The position numbers and the translations under genes are program-made. The notes beneath the pieces were generated by a model that saw nothing but the letters and a program-made list of their open reading frames with translations, was not told the origin of the DNA and ran no database searches. From CALFUK01 sp964450495 (GTDB taxonomy: Bacteria; Bacteroidota; Bacteroidia; Chitinophagales; Saprospiraceae), in NCBI GenBank assembly GCA_964450495.1, contig CAYVFU010000065.1, forward strand, positions 1 to 27,901: 27,901 bases of DNA, written 5' to 3'. Of the stretch, positions 1 through 7,840 are shown in pieces (positions within the stretch are counted from its first letter, which is position 1; each line of letters begins with the position of its first letter).

Positions 1-59
1 AAAATAAAGTCGTAGTATAACATGACTTATTGAACTTGAAGTCAGATTAAAATTAAATT

Positions 60-1082
60 ATGAAAAAGACAATTCCATTTATTTTAAGTATTTGTTTTTT
101 TGCTGCTTTTTTTAGCTCATTTATGCATAATATAAATACCCCCGTCATTTTATTTTTGGATTCATTAAATGAAAAGCAACTTCAAACGATTAGCCATTCT
201 TTTGATGATTCTCAGCGGACGACGTGGCATTTTCTGCCTGCTAAGTCTTGGCCACGAGAAGGTATTTCATTAAAAAAATTAGATAATAATCAAAAAGAAT
301 TATTCTCTAAAATGTTGCAAACTTTTTTGAGTAAAGCAGGATACTCAAAAACACAAAAAATTATTGATTTAGAAAATGTTTTGGCGATTATTGATAAAGA
401 CCCAGAGTATAGAGATCCAGAAAAATATTATATAAGTGTCTTTGGAAATCCTCGCACAGATAGTTTATGGGCTTGGTCTTTTGAAGGGCATCATATTTCA
501 CTAAATTTTACAATTTTAGATAATCAATTAATATCAACTCCTCGATTTTTTGGAGCTAACCCAGCTACCATTCCAATAGGTGAAAGAAAAGGAGAACGTA
601 CCTTGATTGAAGAAGAAGATCTAGCTTATGCACTTATGGAATCACTCTCTAAGCAACAACTCAAACAAACAATTTTCAGAGAAGAGGCATTCATCGAAAT
701 CATCTCTGTAAATTCCTCTGAAGTCCAGCCATTAGAACCAGTCGGTATAAAAGCAATTGAATTAAATGATGCTCAGCAGACAATTTTAAAAGACATAATT
801 AATGTCTATTTAAGTACTCAAGTAGAAAAAATCGCATCTGAGCGAGAGAAGAAAATTCTAGAAGAAGAATTTGGTGACATTAGATTTGGATGGGCGGGAT
901 CTTTGGACCGAAGTGAAGGGCATTATTATCGTATTCAGGGAAAAACGTTTCTCATAGAATTTGACAATACGCAAACCAATGCGAATCACATACACACCGT
1001 ATGGCGCGACTTTAATGGTGATTTTGGCAGAGATTTAATCAAAGAGCATTATCATCATGCAGATCACCACAAACATGATTGA
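60..1082 (+). CDS. DUF3500 domain exported protein
   Basis: This 340-residue protein opens with a Lys-Lys and hydrophobic stretch (residues 2-21) that looks like a signal peptide or N-terminal anchor. The rest matches my memory of the DUF3500 family. The central block around residues 138-153 contains WAWSFEGHHISLNFTI, followed by a PRFFGANPA segment, and the C-terminal block around 310-331 contains HIHTVWRDFNGDFG and ends HYHHADHHKHD. The many conserved His residues suggest metal binding, but that is inference, because the family has no established reaction that I can name. The ATG at 60 has no clear Shine-Dalgarno sequence, which is common in Bacteroidota. The gene lies 83 bp before the M20 peptidase on the same strand, so co-transcription is possible. 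The His-rich tail could bind metal or simply be a tail. Confidence 0.85.
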   Translation: MKKTIPFILSICFFAAFFSSFMHNINTPVILFLDSLNEKQLQTISHSFDDSQRTTWHFLPAKSWPREGISLKKLDNNQKELFSKMLQTFLSKAGYSKTQKIIDLENVLAIIDKDPEYRDPEKYYISVFGNPRTDSLWAWSFEGHHISLNFTILDNQLISTPRFFGANPATIPIGERKGERTLIEEEDLAYALMESLSKQQLKQTIFREEAFIEIISVNSSEVQPLEPVGIKAIELNDAQQTILKDIINVYLSTQVEKIASEREKKILEEEFGDIRFGWAGSLDRSEGHYYRIQGKTFLIEFDNTQTNANHIHTVWRDFNGDFGRDLIKEHYHHADHHKHD

Positions 1083-1165
1083 ACAGGCTTGGCTTTTATT
1101 TAAAAATTGCTTTTTACTCATTATTATAAACATAATTAAATTGTGTACTAAAACTAGGTGCCTCC

Positions 1166-2623
1166 ATGAAAAAAATATTGATCCTACTGCTATTGTTAAT
1201 CTTAGTGTTACTAGCAATAGTCATTTTCAATACAATCAATTTCAAACCTAGCCAGTCTAAAGTAGAAGCGGTTGAGAAAATTGAAATTCGAGATGGAGCA
1301 GCTTTGCGTTTGGCAGAAGCAATCTCTATTCGAACAGTTTCATTTGAAGATGAAGCTGATTTTGATTCTACACAATTCCAATTATTCAATTCATTTATTG
1401 CTGATAATTATCCTAATTTATTTGACCAAGCTGAGCACACAATATTTAACAGTTATAGTCATTTATTCAAACTGAAAGGTTCTGATATAAGTCTAGAACC
1501 AGTAATACTAATGGCGCATCACGATGTCGTTCCGATCGCTTCACCAGCACTATGGTCAGTGCATCCTTTTACAGATGGTATTAAGAATGATACAATATAT
1601 GGCCGTGGAGCTATTGATGATAAAGCTGCTCTTATCGGTATCCTTGAGGCCATAGAGCAATTACTGGTAGAGGGGTTTTTACCCAAAAGAAGTGTATTCT
1701 TTGCTTTTGGTCACGACGAAGAGGTGTCCGGTCAAAGAGGGGCTGTTGAAATTGTTAATCATCTGAAAAAGCAAAATATCCAAGCAGCTTTTGTGCTTGA
1801 TGAAGGCGGAGCACTCACTAAAAATTTGATCCCAGGTGTTGAAGAAAAGACTGCCATCATCGGTATTGCAGAAAAAGGATATACTTCTTTTGAATTGACA
1901 ACAACTATGATGGGTGGCCATTCTTCACAACCGGCTAAAGAAACATCTATTGACGTTTTAGCTACCGCTATCAGTAAGTTGAAAGCTAATCCACTACCCA
2001 GCAAAATCACACCAGTCCTAGATGCCTTTATGGATCAAGTCGGTCCACATATGGATTTTAAAAGTCGACTGGTTTTTGCAAACCGCTGGCTTTTCAAAAC
2101 GTTGTTGCTAAATGAGTATGAAAAATTTCCTCAAGGAAATGCAACGGTAAGAACGACTACCTCGCCCACTATTTTCGAAGCAGGAATCAAAGAAAATGTC
2201 ATACCAACAGCCTCAAGAGCGGTTGTCAATTTTCGGATTATGCCTGGAGAAACTATTGAAACAGTCAAAGACCACATTCTAAAGACCATTGACGATGACA
2301 GAGTGAAAGTTGCAATGAAAGGAAAAGGCAGTAACCCTTCTCCAATTTCTCCATATGACAATGAACCATATCGAGTGATCACCCAGTCTATAAAAGAGCT
2401 ATATCCTAATACTGTAACAACTCCTAATCTCTTGGTCGGCGCTACGGATTCACGCCATTACACCCCTGTCAGTAAAAACATATATCGCTTCTCTCCAATT
2501 CATATGTCTCCAAAAAACATCAATTGTTTTCATGGAGTAGACGAACATATTTCTGTTTTGGAATTCGAAAATGCAATTAGATTTTACAGACAAATCATTG
2601 TGCATGCGAATGAATTTTTATAG
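1166..2623 (+). CDS. M20 family metallopeptidase, membrane-anchored (carboxypeptidase S / PM20D1-like)
   Basis: The product has 485 residues. Residues about 4-22 form one strongly hydrophobic segment (ILILLLLLILVLLAIVIF), a signal anchor that places the enzyme outside the inner membrane. The M20 two-metal site is readable: HHDVVP (H118, D120), GRGAIDDK (D151/D152), GHDEEVSG (catalytic E185, ligand E186), a LDEGG segment, and a late His in FHGVDEH (H456). The insertion of a dimerisation domain between the EE motif and the last His is typical of M20. The length of nearly 490 residues and the N-terminal anchor fit the carboxypeptidase S / N-acyl amino acid hydrolase branch rather than DapE or ArgE. 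The substrate is probably a peptide or N-acyl amino acid, by inference. All expected metal ligands are present, so it should be active. ATG 1166 is preceded by a weak AGGTG. Confidence 0.9.
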   Translation: MKKILILLLLLILVLLAIVIFNTINFKPSQSKVEAVEKIEIRDGAALRLAEAISIRTVSFEDEADFDSTQFQLFNSFIADNYPNLFDQAEHTIFNSYSHLFKLKGSDISLEPVILMAHHDVVPIASPALWSVHPFTDGIKNDTIYGRGAIDDKAALIGILEAIEQLLVEGFLPKRSVFFAFGHDEEVSGQRGAVEIVNHLKKQNIQAAFVLDEGGALTKNLIPGVEEKTAIIGIAEKGYTSFELTTTMMGGHSSQPAKETSIDVLATAISKLKANPLPSKITPVLDAFMDQVGPHMDFKSRLVFANRWLFKTLLLNEYEKFPQGNATVRTTTSPTIFEAGIKENVIPTASRAVVNFRIMPGETIETVKDHILKTIDDDRVKVAMKGKGSNPSPISPYDNEPYRVITQSIKELYPNTVTTPNLLVGATDSRHYTPVSKNIYRFSPIHMSPKNINCFHGVDEHISVLEFENAIRFYRQIIVHANEFL

Positions 2624-2663
2624 GATTTCAAAAAGTAACTTTTATTTGGAAATAGTATTTAAA

Positions 2664-2679
2664 CTGTTGCTTTCAACAG
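2664..2679. other. Short hairpin between M20 gene and ruvB
   Basis: CTGTTG and CAACAG form a perfect 6-bp stem around a 4-nt loop, 40 bp after the M20 stop codon. No U-tract follows, so it is not a convincing intrinsic terminator. It may be coincidence. Confidence 0.25.
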
Positions 2680-2728
2680 ATTGATTCCATATGTTAATTT
2701 CTATTAATATGTTTATGTACTTTTGTGT

Positions 2729-3748
2729 ATGAATCAAAATCTAGATCCAAGCTATGAACAGTCTCCAGATGAACAGATTCTGGAACGTGCCTTGCGGCCT
2801 AAGATGCTAGATGATTTTAGTGGGCAGCCGAAAATTGTAGACAATTTACAGGTCTTTATACAAGCAGCAAAGCTAAGAGAAGAAGCATTGGATCATGTTC
2901 TGTTGCATGGGCCTCCGGGTTTAGGTAAGACGACATTATCGCACATTATCGCTAATGAATTAGATACATCCATTAAAATTACCTCTGGACCTGTTATTGA
3001 AAAGCCAGGTGATCTTGCAGGACTTTTGACAAATCTAGAAGAAGGTGACGTATTGTTTATTGATGAGATTCACCGGTTAAATACTGTTGTTGAAGAGTAT
3101 CTCTATTCAGCAATGGAAGACTATACGATTGATATTATGATAGATTCTGGACCTAATGCCAGAAGTATCCAGATCACCATAAATCCGTTCACTCTAGTGG
3201 GCGCGACAACAAGAATGGGTCTACTGACACCACCACTCAGAGCAAGATTTGGCATCACCTGCCACTTGGAATATTACGATGTATTGACGTTGCAAAAGAT
3301 CATTAATAGAAGTGCAGAATTATTAGAAATTCCTATCGATGATGACGGCAATCTTGAAATTGCACGTAGGAGTAGAGGTACACCAAGAATTGCAAATGCA
3401 TTGCTTCGACGGATAAGGGATTTTGCTCAAATAAAAGGGAATGGGACAATCAATAAAGACATTGCTGAATTTGGATTGCGTGCCTTAGATGTTGATGAAA
3501 ACGGTCTTGATGAAATGGACAATAAAATACTAAGGACAATTATCGAAAAATTCAAAGGAGGCCCAGTAGGCATTAAAAATATTGCAACTGCAGTAGGAGA
3601 GGAGGCAGGGACTATAGAAGAAGTCCACGAACCATATCTCATTATGGAAGGCCTGATCCAGCGCACACCGCGAGGAAGAGTGGCATCCAAAAAGGCATTT
3701 AAGCATTTGGGAATTGTACCTCCGCAAAATACAGGCTCTTTGTTTTAG
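2729..3748 (+). CDS. ruvB: Holliday junction branch migration ATPase RuvB
   Basis: RuvB is the hexameric AAA+ motor that drives branch migration of Holliday junctions with RuvA and hands them to RuvC. The 339-residue product has the RuvB start ALRPKMLDDFSGQ, Walker A GPPGLGKTT (residues 61-69), Walker B LFIDEIHR (D112, E113), sensor motif GATTRMGLLTPPLRARFG with the arginine finger, and a C-terminal winged helix with RTPRGRVA. The open frame extends to a TTG at 2723, but ATG 2729 gives the usual MNxNLDP N-terminus of Bacteroidota RuvB. No RuvA or RuvC gene is adjacent, which is usual in this phylum. The gene is complete, with no missing key residue. Confidence 0.97.
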   Translation: MNQNLDPSYEQSPDEQILERALRPKMLDDFSGQPKIVDNLQVFIQAAKLREEALDHVLLHGPPGLGKTTLSHIIANELDTSIKITSGPVIEKPGDLAGLLTNLEEGDVLFIDEIHRLNTVVEEYLYSAMEDYTIDIMIDSGPNARSIQITINPFTLVGATTRMGLLTPPLRARFGITCHLEYYDVLTLQKIINRSAELLEIPIDDDGNLEIARRSRGTPRIANALLRRIRDFAQIKGNGTINKDIAEFGLRALDVDENGLDEMDNKILRTIIEKFKGGPVGIKNIATAVGEEAGTIEEVHEPYLIMEGLIQRTPRGRVASKKAFKHLGIVPPQNTGSLF

Positions 3749-3866
3749 CTTTTAATACTATTAATTGTCTACAGTTGTGTATCTGAACCAAGGTTTTTTT
3801 GAATATATGATAAATCTTTAATCACTAGTTATCTTAGTATATTACTGTTCTAAATTAAAATTTGAC

Positions 3867-4283
3867 ATGAAATATTATCTGCTCTATTTTATAGCTTCTT
3901 TTCTTCTGCTTATAGGTTGTCAACAGAAAACCACATCGACTGTCCTTAGCCAATCCATGGATAAAACTGCTGTCGAGAAAAAACAGTTGAGACACATTGT
4001 TTTATTCAAATTCAAGGAAGATGCTACTGCGGCTCAGATCAAAAATGTGGAAGATTCATTCGCGAATCTCGAAAATCTAATTCCAGAGATATCAGGGTTT
4101 GAATGGGGTCTAAACAATAGCCCAGAAAGTCTGCATAAAGGATTTACTCATTGTTTCTTGGTGAGTTTTGATAGTGAAGCGGCGAGGGAAAGGTACTTGC
4201 CAAATCCTGATCATCAAGCATTTGTGAAGTTGTTGGGACCTGTCATTGATGATGTGTTGGTGTTTGATTTTTGGAATAAATAG
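3867..4283 (+). CDS. Dabb (stress-responsive A/B barrel) domain lipoprotein
   Basis: This 138-residue protein has a lipoprotein signal peptide: a hydrophobic core followed by lipobox LLIGC with Cys18 as the lipidated residue. After a short linker comes a single Dabb domain (about residues 41-136) that starts with the characteristic RHIVLFKFKEDA, continues with ISGFEWGLNNSPE and FTHCFLVSFDSEAARERYLPNPDHQAFV, and ends in DDVLVFDFW. Dabb domains form dimeric alpha/beta barrels. In Bacteroidota such lipoproteins are common but mostly uncharacterised, so no reaction is assigned. The final aromatic FDFW and the HQAF segment are typical of the family. It stands alone, 118 bp after ruvB, with its own spacer. 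Confidence 0.88.
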   Translation: MKYYLLYFIASFLLLIGCQQKTTSTVLSQSMDKTAVEKKQLRHIVLFKFKEDATAAQIKNVEDSFANLENLIPEISGFEWGLNNSPESLHKGFTHCFLVSFDSEAARERYLPNPDHQAFVKLLGPVIDDVLVFDFWNK

Positions 4284-4343
4284 GCTTAGCCACTAAAGCT
4301 AATGACCGTGAGCGTCTTGCCTCAGAAGCCGAAGACTAAGCCT
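4282..4343 (+). terminator. Possible terminator-like long stem after Dabb gene
   Basis: AGGCTTAG (4282-4289) pairs perfectly with CTAAGCCT (4336-4343), and TTTAAT follows. The loop is long (46 nt) but contains an inner GTCTT/AAGAC pairing. The position directly at the Dabb stop codon supports a transcript end. The U-tract is weak and the loop is large, so confidence is low. Confidence 0.3.
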
Positions 4344-4414
4344 TTTAATAGGTGAGTTAAGATTACTTTGTAAACCAAGCTGCTACACGCCCCAGCAAAG
4401 TCTTTTAGATATAC

Positions 4415-4732
4415 TTACGCTTGTGCTGTTGGTGTAAAATTCATCGGTGGCAATGGTGGCTGATTATTGCTTTTTATTGGTCCATGCTGTTTTTCGAATT
4501 TTGAAATATTTTCAGCCAAAGCGTTCATCAGACGCTTAGCATGTCCAGGTGATAAGATGATTCGTGATTTAACTTTTGCCTTTGGCACATTTGGAACTAG
4601 CCTTACGAAATCAACAATGAATTCGGATTGTGAATGAGAAATAATCGCAAGATTTGAATAGACACCTTCTGCGATTTCTTCAGATAACTCTATATTTAAT
4701 TGCTTTTGACTTTTTTTATGCTCTTCAGCCAT
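4415..4732 (-). CDS. DUF3467 family protein
   Basis: This soluble 105-residue protein has no signal peptide. The sequence LNIELSEEIAEGVYSNLAIISHSQSEF, then VDFVRLVPNVPKAKVKSRIILSPGHAKRLMNAL, is the DUF3467 signature as I know it: a small beta-rich domain whose middle ends in a conserved SRIILSPGHAKRL motif. The tail (about residues 88-105) is Pro-rich and probably disordered. The family is widespread in Bacteroidota and also found in other phyla; its molecular function is unknown to me. It is transcribed divergently from the methyltransferase gene with only 40 bp between the start codons, so the two promoters must overlap or lie very close. Confidence 0.9.
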   Translation of the reverse strand: MAEEHKKSQKQLNIELSEEIAEGVYSNLAIISHSQSEFIVDFVRLVPNVPKAKVKSRIILSPGHAKRLMNALAENISKFEKQHGPIKSNNQPPLPPMNFTPTAQA

Positions 4733-4772
4733 ATGTTTAACTTTTTACGAATGTACAGTATATATTTTCAAA

Positions 4773-5570
4773 ATGGAAAATCAGAAATATTTTGATCTAA
4801 ATAAGCAGTTGTGGGATACTCGCACTAGAGCACATTTAGAATCAGCTTTTTATGACAATGATTCCTTTCTAAAGGGTAGAAATACACTGACAAAAGTGGA
4901 GCTACAAACCTTGGGTGATGTCAGCGGTAAATCGATCATACATCTCCAATGTCATTTTGGACAAGATACATTGTCTCTTGCGAGAATGGGAGCATCAACG
5001 CTCGGTGTTGATATTTCTACTGAGGCAATTAAGTATGCCAGAAAGTTTAATGATCAACTTGGTCTTGATTCGAGGTTTCTTGTTTGTAATGTTTTAGAGA
5101 CACTAGATTATGTGAAAGAAACATTTGACATCGTATTTGTGACATTTGGAGCCACGTGTTGGTTGCCAAATCTCGACCAGTGGGCTACAGTCGTATCTAA
5201 CTTATTGAAACCAGGGGGTTATTTATATTACCACGAATTTCATCCAACATTTTATATCCTTGATGATAAAACCAAAAAAATAGGGTATCCCTATTTCAAT
5301 ACTGGTGCGATGGTCGAAGAATCTGAGAGCAGCTACACAGACAATTCAGCAAATATGAATCTAAAAGAAGTATTCTGGTCACATTCAATGAGTGAATTGA
5401 TTAGCGCTTGTCTTAAAACAGGACTTCGTATTGACCTTTTGAATGAATACGATTATTCACCTTATAACTGCTTTGATAATATGGAAGAACGAGCTCCAGG
5501 AGAATTTGTAATGGATATTAACGGCATCAGACTACCACATACTTTAGAACTTATAGCAACCAAGGTGTAA
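4773..5570 (+). CDS. Class I SAM-dependent methyltransferase
   Basis: The 265-residue protein has a Rossmann-type methyltransferase core. Motif I is near residues 55-80 (IIHLQCHFGQDTLSLARMG followed by LGVDIS, with Asp as the probable ribose ligand). Next come a motif II region FDIVFVTFGATCWLPNL, motif III-like LLKPGGYLYYHEFHP, and a C-terminal lid region. The Gly-rich loop is degenerate, with HFGQDT instead of GxGxG, a variant I associate with a subgroup of small-molecule methyltransferases. No DNA- or rRNA-binding domain is visible, so a small-molecule substrate is more likely, by inference. The start MENQKYFDLNKQLWD is the usual N-terminus for this group. The gene is divergent from the DUF3467 gene and is followed by the repeat-filled block. 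Confidence 0.85.
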   Translation: MENQKYFDLNKQLWDTRTRAHLESAFYDNDSFLKGRNTLTKVELQTLGDVSGKSIIHLQCHFGQDTLSLARMGASTLGVDISTEAIKYARKFNDQLGLDSRFLVCNVLETLDYVKETFDIVFVTFGATCWLPNLDQWATVVSNLLKPGGYLYYHEFHPTFYILDDKTKKIGYPYFNTGAMVEESESSYTDNSANMNLKEVFWSHSMSELISACLKTGLRIDLLNEYDYSPYNCFDNMEERAPGEFVMDINGIRLPHTLELIATKV

Positions 5571-5649
5571 CCTAAACACACAAAATATTATGCCTGTCTT
5601 AATGTGAAATAGTCACAACTTGATCTGACAGACAGTTAAAAAGTCATAC

Positions 5650-5769
5650 TTAAAATTCTTTCAGTTTAGTTTCATTCATATCTGGCCCTTCTCCAGAATC
5701 TCCTTCAATTGCCAAACCCTCAATCTGGTTGCCTAAGAGGGATTTGTCAATCGAATGAGCTTCGTCTTC
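5650..5769 (-). pseudogene. Possible 3' remnant of a minus-strand gene
   Basis: On the minus strand, a 39-codon open frame runs from just after a stop codon (5770-5772) to a TAA at 5650-5652. It encodes an acidic, glycine-rich stretch that includes GNQIEGLAIEGDSGEGPDM and ends KLKEF. The codon choice (GAA, GGA, GAT) resembles the real genes here, and there is no start codon near the 5' end. The frame ends where the CTTAATG repeats begin, as if a gene had been eroded from its 5' side. I do not recognise the family, and chance cannot be excluded for so short a frame. Confidence 0.25.
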
Positions 5770-5803
5770 TTACTTCTTATTAATGTTTAATTCTCCCCTT
5801 TAA

Positions 5804-5965
5804 CCTTAATGTATCTTACTGTCTTAATATTATTCTCCCTAATAAGCCTTAATGTATCTTACTGTCTTAATGTTATTCTCCCTAATAAGCCTTAATGTAT
5901 CTTACTGTCTTAATGGTATTCTCCCTCATAAGCCTTAATGCATCATAATGTCTTAATGGTCTCCT
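5804..5965. repeat. 43-bp tandem repeat array, four copies
   Basis: Units start at 5804, 5847, 5890 and 5933. Units 1 and 2 differ by one base (AATATT versus AATGTT). Unit 3 has two or three changes, and unit 4 decays after its first 28 bases. Each unit contains CCTTAATG and GTCTTAATG. There are no unique spacers, so this is a tandem array and not a CRISPR. Confidence 0.9.
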
Positions 5966-5980
5966 TACTTAATGGTTACC

Positions 5981-6013
5981 TTCTTCTTCTTCTTCTTCTT
6001 CTTCTTCTTCTTC
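5981..6013. repeat. (TTC)11 trinucleotide microsatellite
   Basis: Eleven uninterrupted TTC repeats lie in non-coding DNA directly after the 43-bp array. It is prone to slippage and its length may vary between cells or in assembly. Confidence 0.95.
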
Positions 6014-6129
6014 AAGTTACCACCAGTTAATATCCCTTTTCTTAAATTCTTAATGTTTCCCCTGCCTTTAAAGCTCTTACTGTTTCACCCACTAATTATG
6101 TTCCTAACGTAGCTCTCTACATTCGAATA

Positions 6130-6165
6130 GCTTATACATATTAAAATATAAATACATGTATAAGC
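6130..6165. other. 10-bp perfect inverted repeat in the spacer
   Basis: GCTTATACAT (6130-6139) and ATGTATAAGC (6156-6165) are perfect inverted copies around an A/T-only 16-nt centre apart from its last base. No T-tract follows, so a terminator is unlikely. The form suits an operator for a dimeric regulator or a structured RNA. It lies about 90 bp before the small ORF at 6256. Confidence 0.45.
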
Positions 6166-6255
6166 AACAGATTATATATTATTAATCATACATTTGATTC
6201 ATCTAGATAAGTATACTGAACTATTCGAGTCTAGAAAAACAAAACCAAAAACCGT

Positions 6256-6495
6256 ATGTTAGAATCGAGTAAACACAGTTTTACCCCCATTAAAACTGTA
6301 TCCATTTTCAACCACCGTATTTCCAAGACACATTTTTGTGAACTCCTTGTTTTAGTAAGTCTCATTTGTTTGGGATGTCTAGGCTTTTTCTGTATCCATA
6401 AAGGAGTGCAGCAATCGCAAAATCATTCCAGCACACACCTGACATTACAGAAACATCAAGATGTTAATATTAGTGTTGCTTTAATGACTCACTAG
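6256..6495 (+). CDS. Hypothetical small membrane protein (doubtful)
   Basis: This 79-codon frame begins with ATG and has one hydrophobic segment (about residues 28-48, CELLVLVSLICLGCLGFF) flanked by polar, His- and Gln-rich ends. No family is recognised. It sits inside the repeat-filled block, has no Shine-Dalgarno sequence and is not preceded by a recognisable promoter, so it may not be a real gene. A single-span membrane peptide is the only structural statement supported. Confidence 0.25.
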   Translation: MLESSKHSFTPIKTVSIFNHRISKTHFCELLVLVSLICLGCLGFFCIHKGVQQSQNHSSTHLTLQKHQDVNISVALMTH

Positions 6496-6753
6496 TATTT
6501 TCGATTATAATATCTATTGTAGGCTATGGTTAAACAGAGTCTATTAAGTCTGAAATGACCTTATTGACCTTGTTAATGCCTTTTACCTGTGCCTTAATGT
6601 TTGACCATTTGGTCCTTCTAGTGCATAAACGTTTCGCCTTACTTAATACTCTTAATGTTTCGTTGCTCGTTTCATGCTTCTACTATTGTACTGTAATCCA
6701 TAAAAAATACCGTTATATTAGAAAACACAAACGATTTGTACTATTTTAGAATA

Positions 6754-6972
6754 ATGTTCAGTGCTTTAATCCACCTCATAGAAAGAAATTCATTCGGAGT
6801 CTGCAGTTATTTGGCAGATAAGATTGGTCTGAGATCTTCTCGTGTCCGCTTGTACTTTATATATGCTTCTTTTGTGACCTTTGGGTCACCAATAGTACTT
6901 TATTTAGCCGTAGCATTTTGGATGAACATTAAGCAATATCTCAGAAAGAGCAAAAGCTTTTTATTCAATTAA
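6754..6972 (+). CDS. PspC-like small membrane protein
   Basis: The 72-residue product contains the PspC domain pattern. FGVCSYLADKIGLRSSRVRL corresponds to the usual GVCaGLAeyfgid..lvRl segment, followed by a hydrophobic helix (FIYASFVTFGSPIVLYLAVAFWM) and a short basic tail. PspC-domain proteins are inner-membrane proteins linked to envelope stress, but stand-alone small forms in Bacteroidota are uncharacterised. An in-frame TTG at 6736 would extend the frame, but ATG 6754 places the PspC domain at the usual distance from the N-terminus. It is unlinked to any PspA or sensor gene here and faces the DUF4159 gene convergently. Confidence 0.65.
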   Translation: MFSALIHLIERNSFGVCSYLADKIGLRSSRVRLYFIYASFVTFGSPIVLYLAVAFWMNIKQYLRKSKSFLFN

Positions 6973-7020
6973 TCCATTTAAAAGAAAAGGCACCTGCTTC
7001 AACACACCTTAATGCCCCCT

Positions 7021-7177
7021 CAATGTCTTAATGGTTCTTTTAAAAAGTTGCTGAGACAAGACACCTAAAGCCGTGCACCTAAATGATCTACTTAACACAC
7101 CCTTAATGATCTATTTAATACCTTCTTAATGTCTTAATGGTTCTATTAAAAATAATGCTGAGACAAGACACCTAAAG
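7021..7177. repeat. Paired ~50-bp direct repeats with GCTGAGACAAGACACCTAAAG core
   Basis: Copy 1 is at 7021-7070 and copy 2 at 7127-7177. Both begin with AATGTCTTAATGGTTCT and end in an identical stretch that reads GCTGAGACAAGACACCTAAA and continues one base further to G. The few differences are in the A/T-rich middle. The pair fills the convergent spacer between the PspC-like gene and the DUF4159 gene, where no terminator hairpin was found. Confidence 0.85.
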
Positions 7178-7183
7178 ACACCC

Positions 7184-7840
7184 TTAAAATTCGAAAGCAT
7201 ATTCGATAATATTAGCACCCATTCGCAAAGCAGCCTGTCGTATTTCTGGAGGGTCTTTATGAACATCCTTATCTTCCCAGCCATCACCAAGATCACATTC
7301 ATACGTATAAAAACAAACAAGTCGACCTTCAAAGATTAGCCCAAATCCTTGTGGAGGTTTCTGATCATGTTTATGGATTTTAGGCAAACCTGATTTAAAT
7401 TCGAAGGACTGTTTGTATATCTCATGTGTAAACGGCAATTCGACAAATTCTAATTCTGGAAATACCTTTTTCATTGCGACCCGTACAAAAGGATCCATTC
7501 CATAATTATCATCAATGTGTAAAAATCCTCCTGCTAAGAGGTAAAGGCGTAAATTTTCGGCATCTCGATCGCTAAAAACCACATTGCCATGTCCAGTCAT
7601 ATGCACAAACGGGTAATTGAAAATGTCAACACTTCCAACCTCCACGGTCTCGTATTCTGGATTGAAATTTGTTCCAAACTGTTGATTGCAGAATAACGCA
7701 AGGTTTTTTAACGACGTTGGATTGGAATACCAATCTCCACCGCCACCATACTTAAGCAGTGCAAGTTGAAGAGTAGGTTTTGGAGCTGTAAACGCTGCAC
7801 TCATCAAAACAACACTTATTACAAAAATTAACTGTTTCAT
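7184..7840 (-). CDS. DUF4159 domain exported protein
   Basis: This 218-residue protein has an N-terminal signal peptide (about residues 1-19, KQLIFVISVVLMSAAFTA). The rest follows the DUF4159 pattern throughout: LKYGGGGDWYSNPTSLKNL, FNYPFVHMTGHGNV, LRLYLLAGGFLHIDDNYG, VFPELEFVELPFTHEIY, GRLVCFYTYECDLGDGWED, and RMGANIIEYA at the C-terminus. The family has a ThuA/glutamine-amidotransferase-like fold, but its biochemical function is not established. In other Bacteroidota it is often near MoxR/DUF58/BatA-type genes; here it stands alone between two repeat-filled spacers. It is about full length for the single-domain form. Confidence 0.9.
   Translation of the reverse strand: MKQLIFVISVVLMSAAFTAPKPTLQLALLKYGGGGDWYSNPTSLKNLALFCNQQFGTNFNPEYETVEVGSVDIFNYPFVHMTGHGNVVFSDRDAENLRLYLLAGGFLHIDDNYGMDPFVRVAMKKVFPELEFVELPFTHEIYKQSFEFKSGLPKIHKHDQKPPQGFGLIFEGRLVCFYTYECDLGDGWEDKDVHKDPPEIRQAALRMGANIIEYAFEF

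Larger units (their letters stand above)
5571..6255. other. Repeat-filled intergenic spacer
   Basis: This 685-bp spacer has no convincing complete gene. It holds about ten copies of CTTAATG on the plus strand, a four-copy 43-bp tandem array, a (TTC)11 microsatellite, a 10-bp inverted repeat at 6130-6165, and a short coding-like minus-strand stretch at 5650-5769. Each of these is listed separately. Confidence 0.8.

Noticed and set aside
1035..1389. Several short frames overlapping the DUF3500/M20 junction on both strands
   Set aside because: They are shadows of the two real genes with no homology or start signals.
2718..2725. TACTTTTG, a perfect match to the -7 consensus, before ruvB
   Set aside because: It overlaps the start region, ending 3 bp before ATG 2729, so transcription would begin at or after the start codon. 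It would require a leaderless transcript, and no -33 element is present.
5804..5965. Possible CRISPR array
   Set aside because: The 43-bp units are contiguous with no unique spacers, decay in one direction, and no cas gene is nearby.
6555..6749. A 64-codon plus-strand frame with hydrophobic residues
   Set aside because: It overlaps CTTAATG repeats, its Met codons come largely from the repeat motif, and no family or ribosome site is visible.
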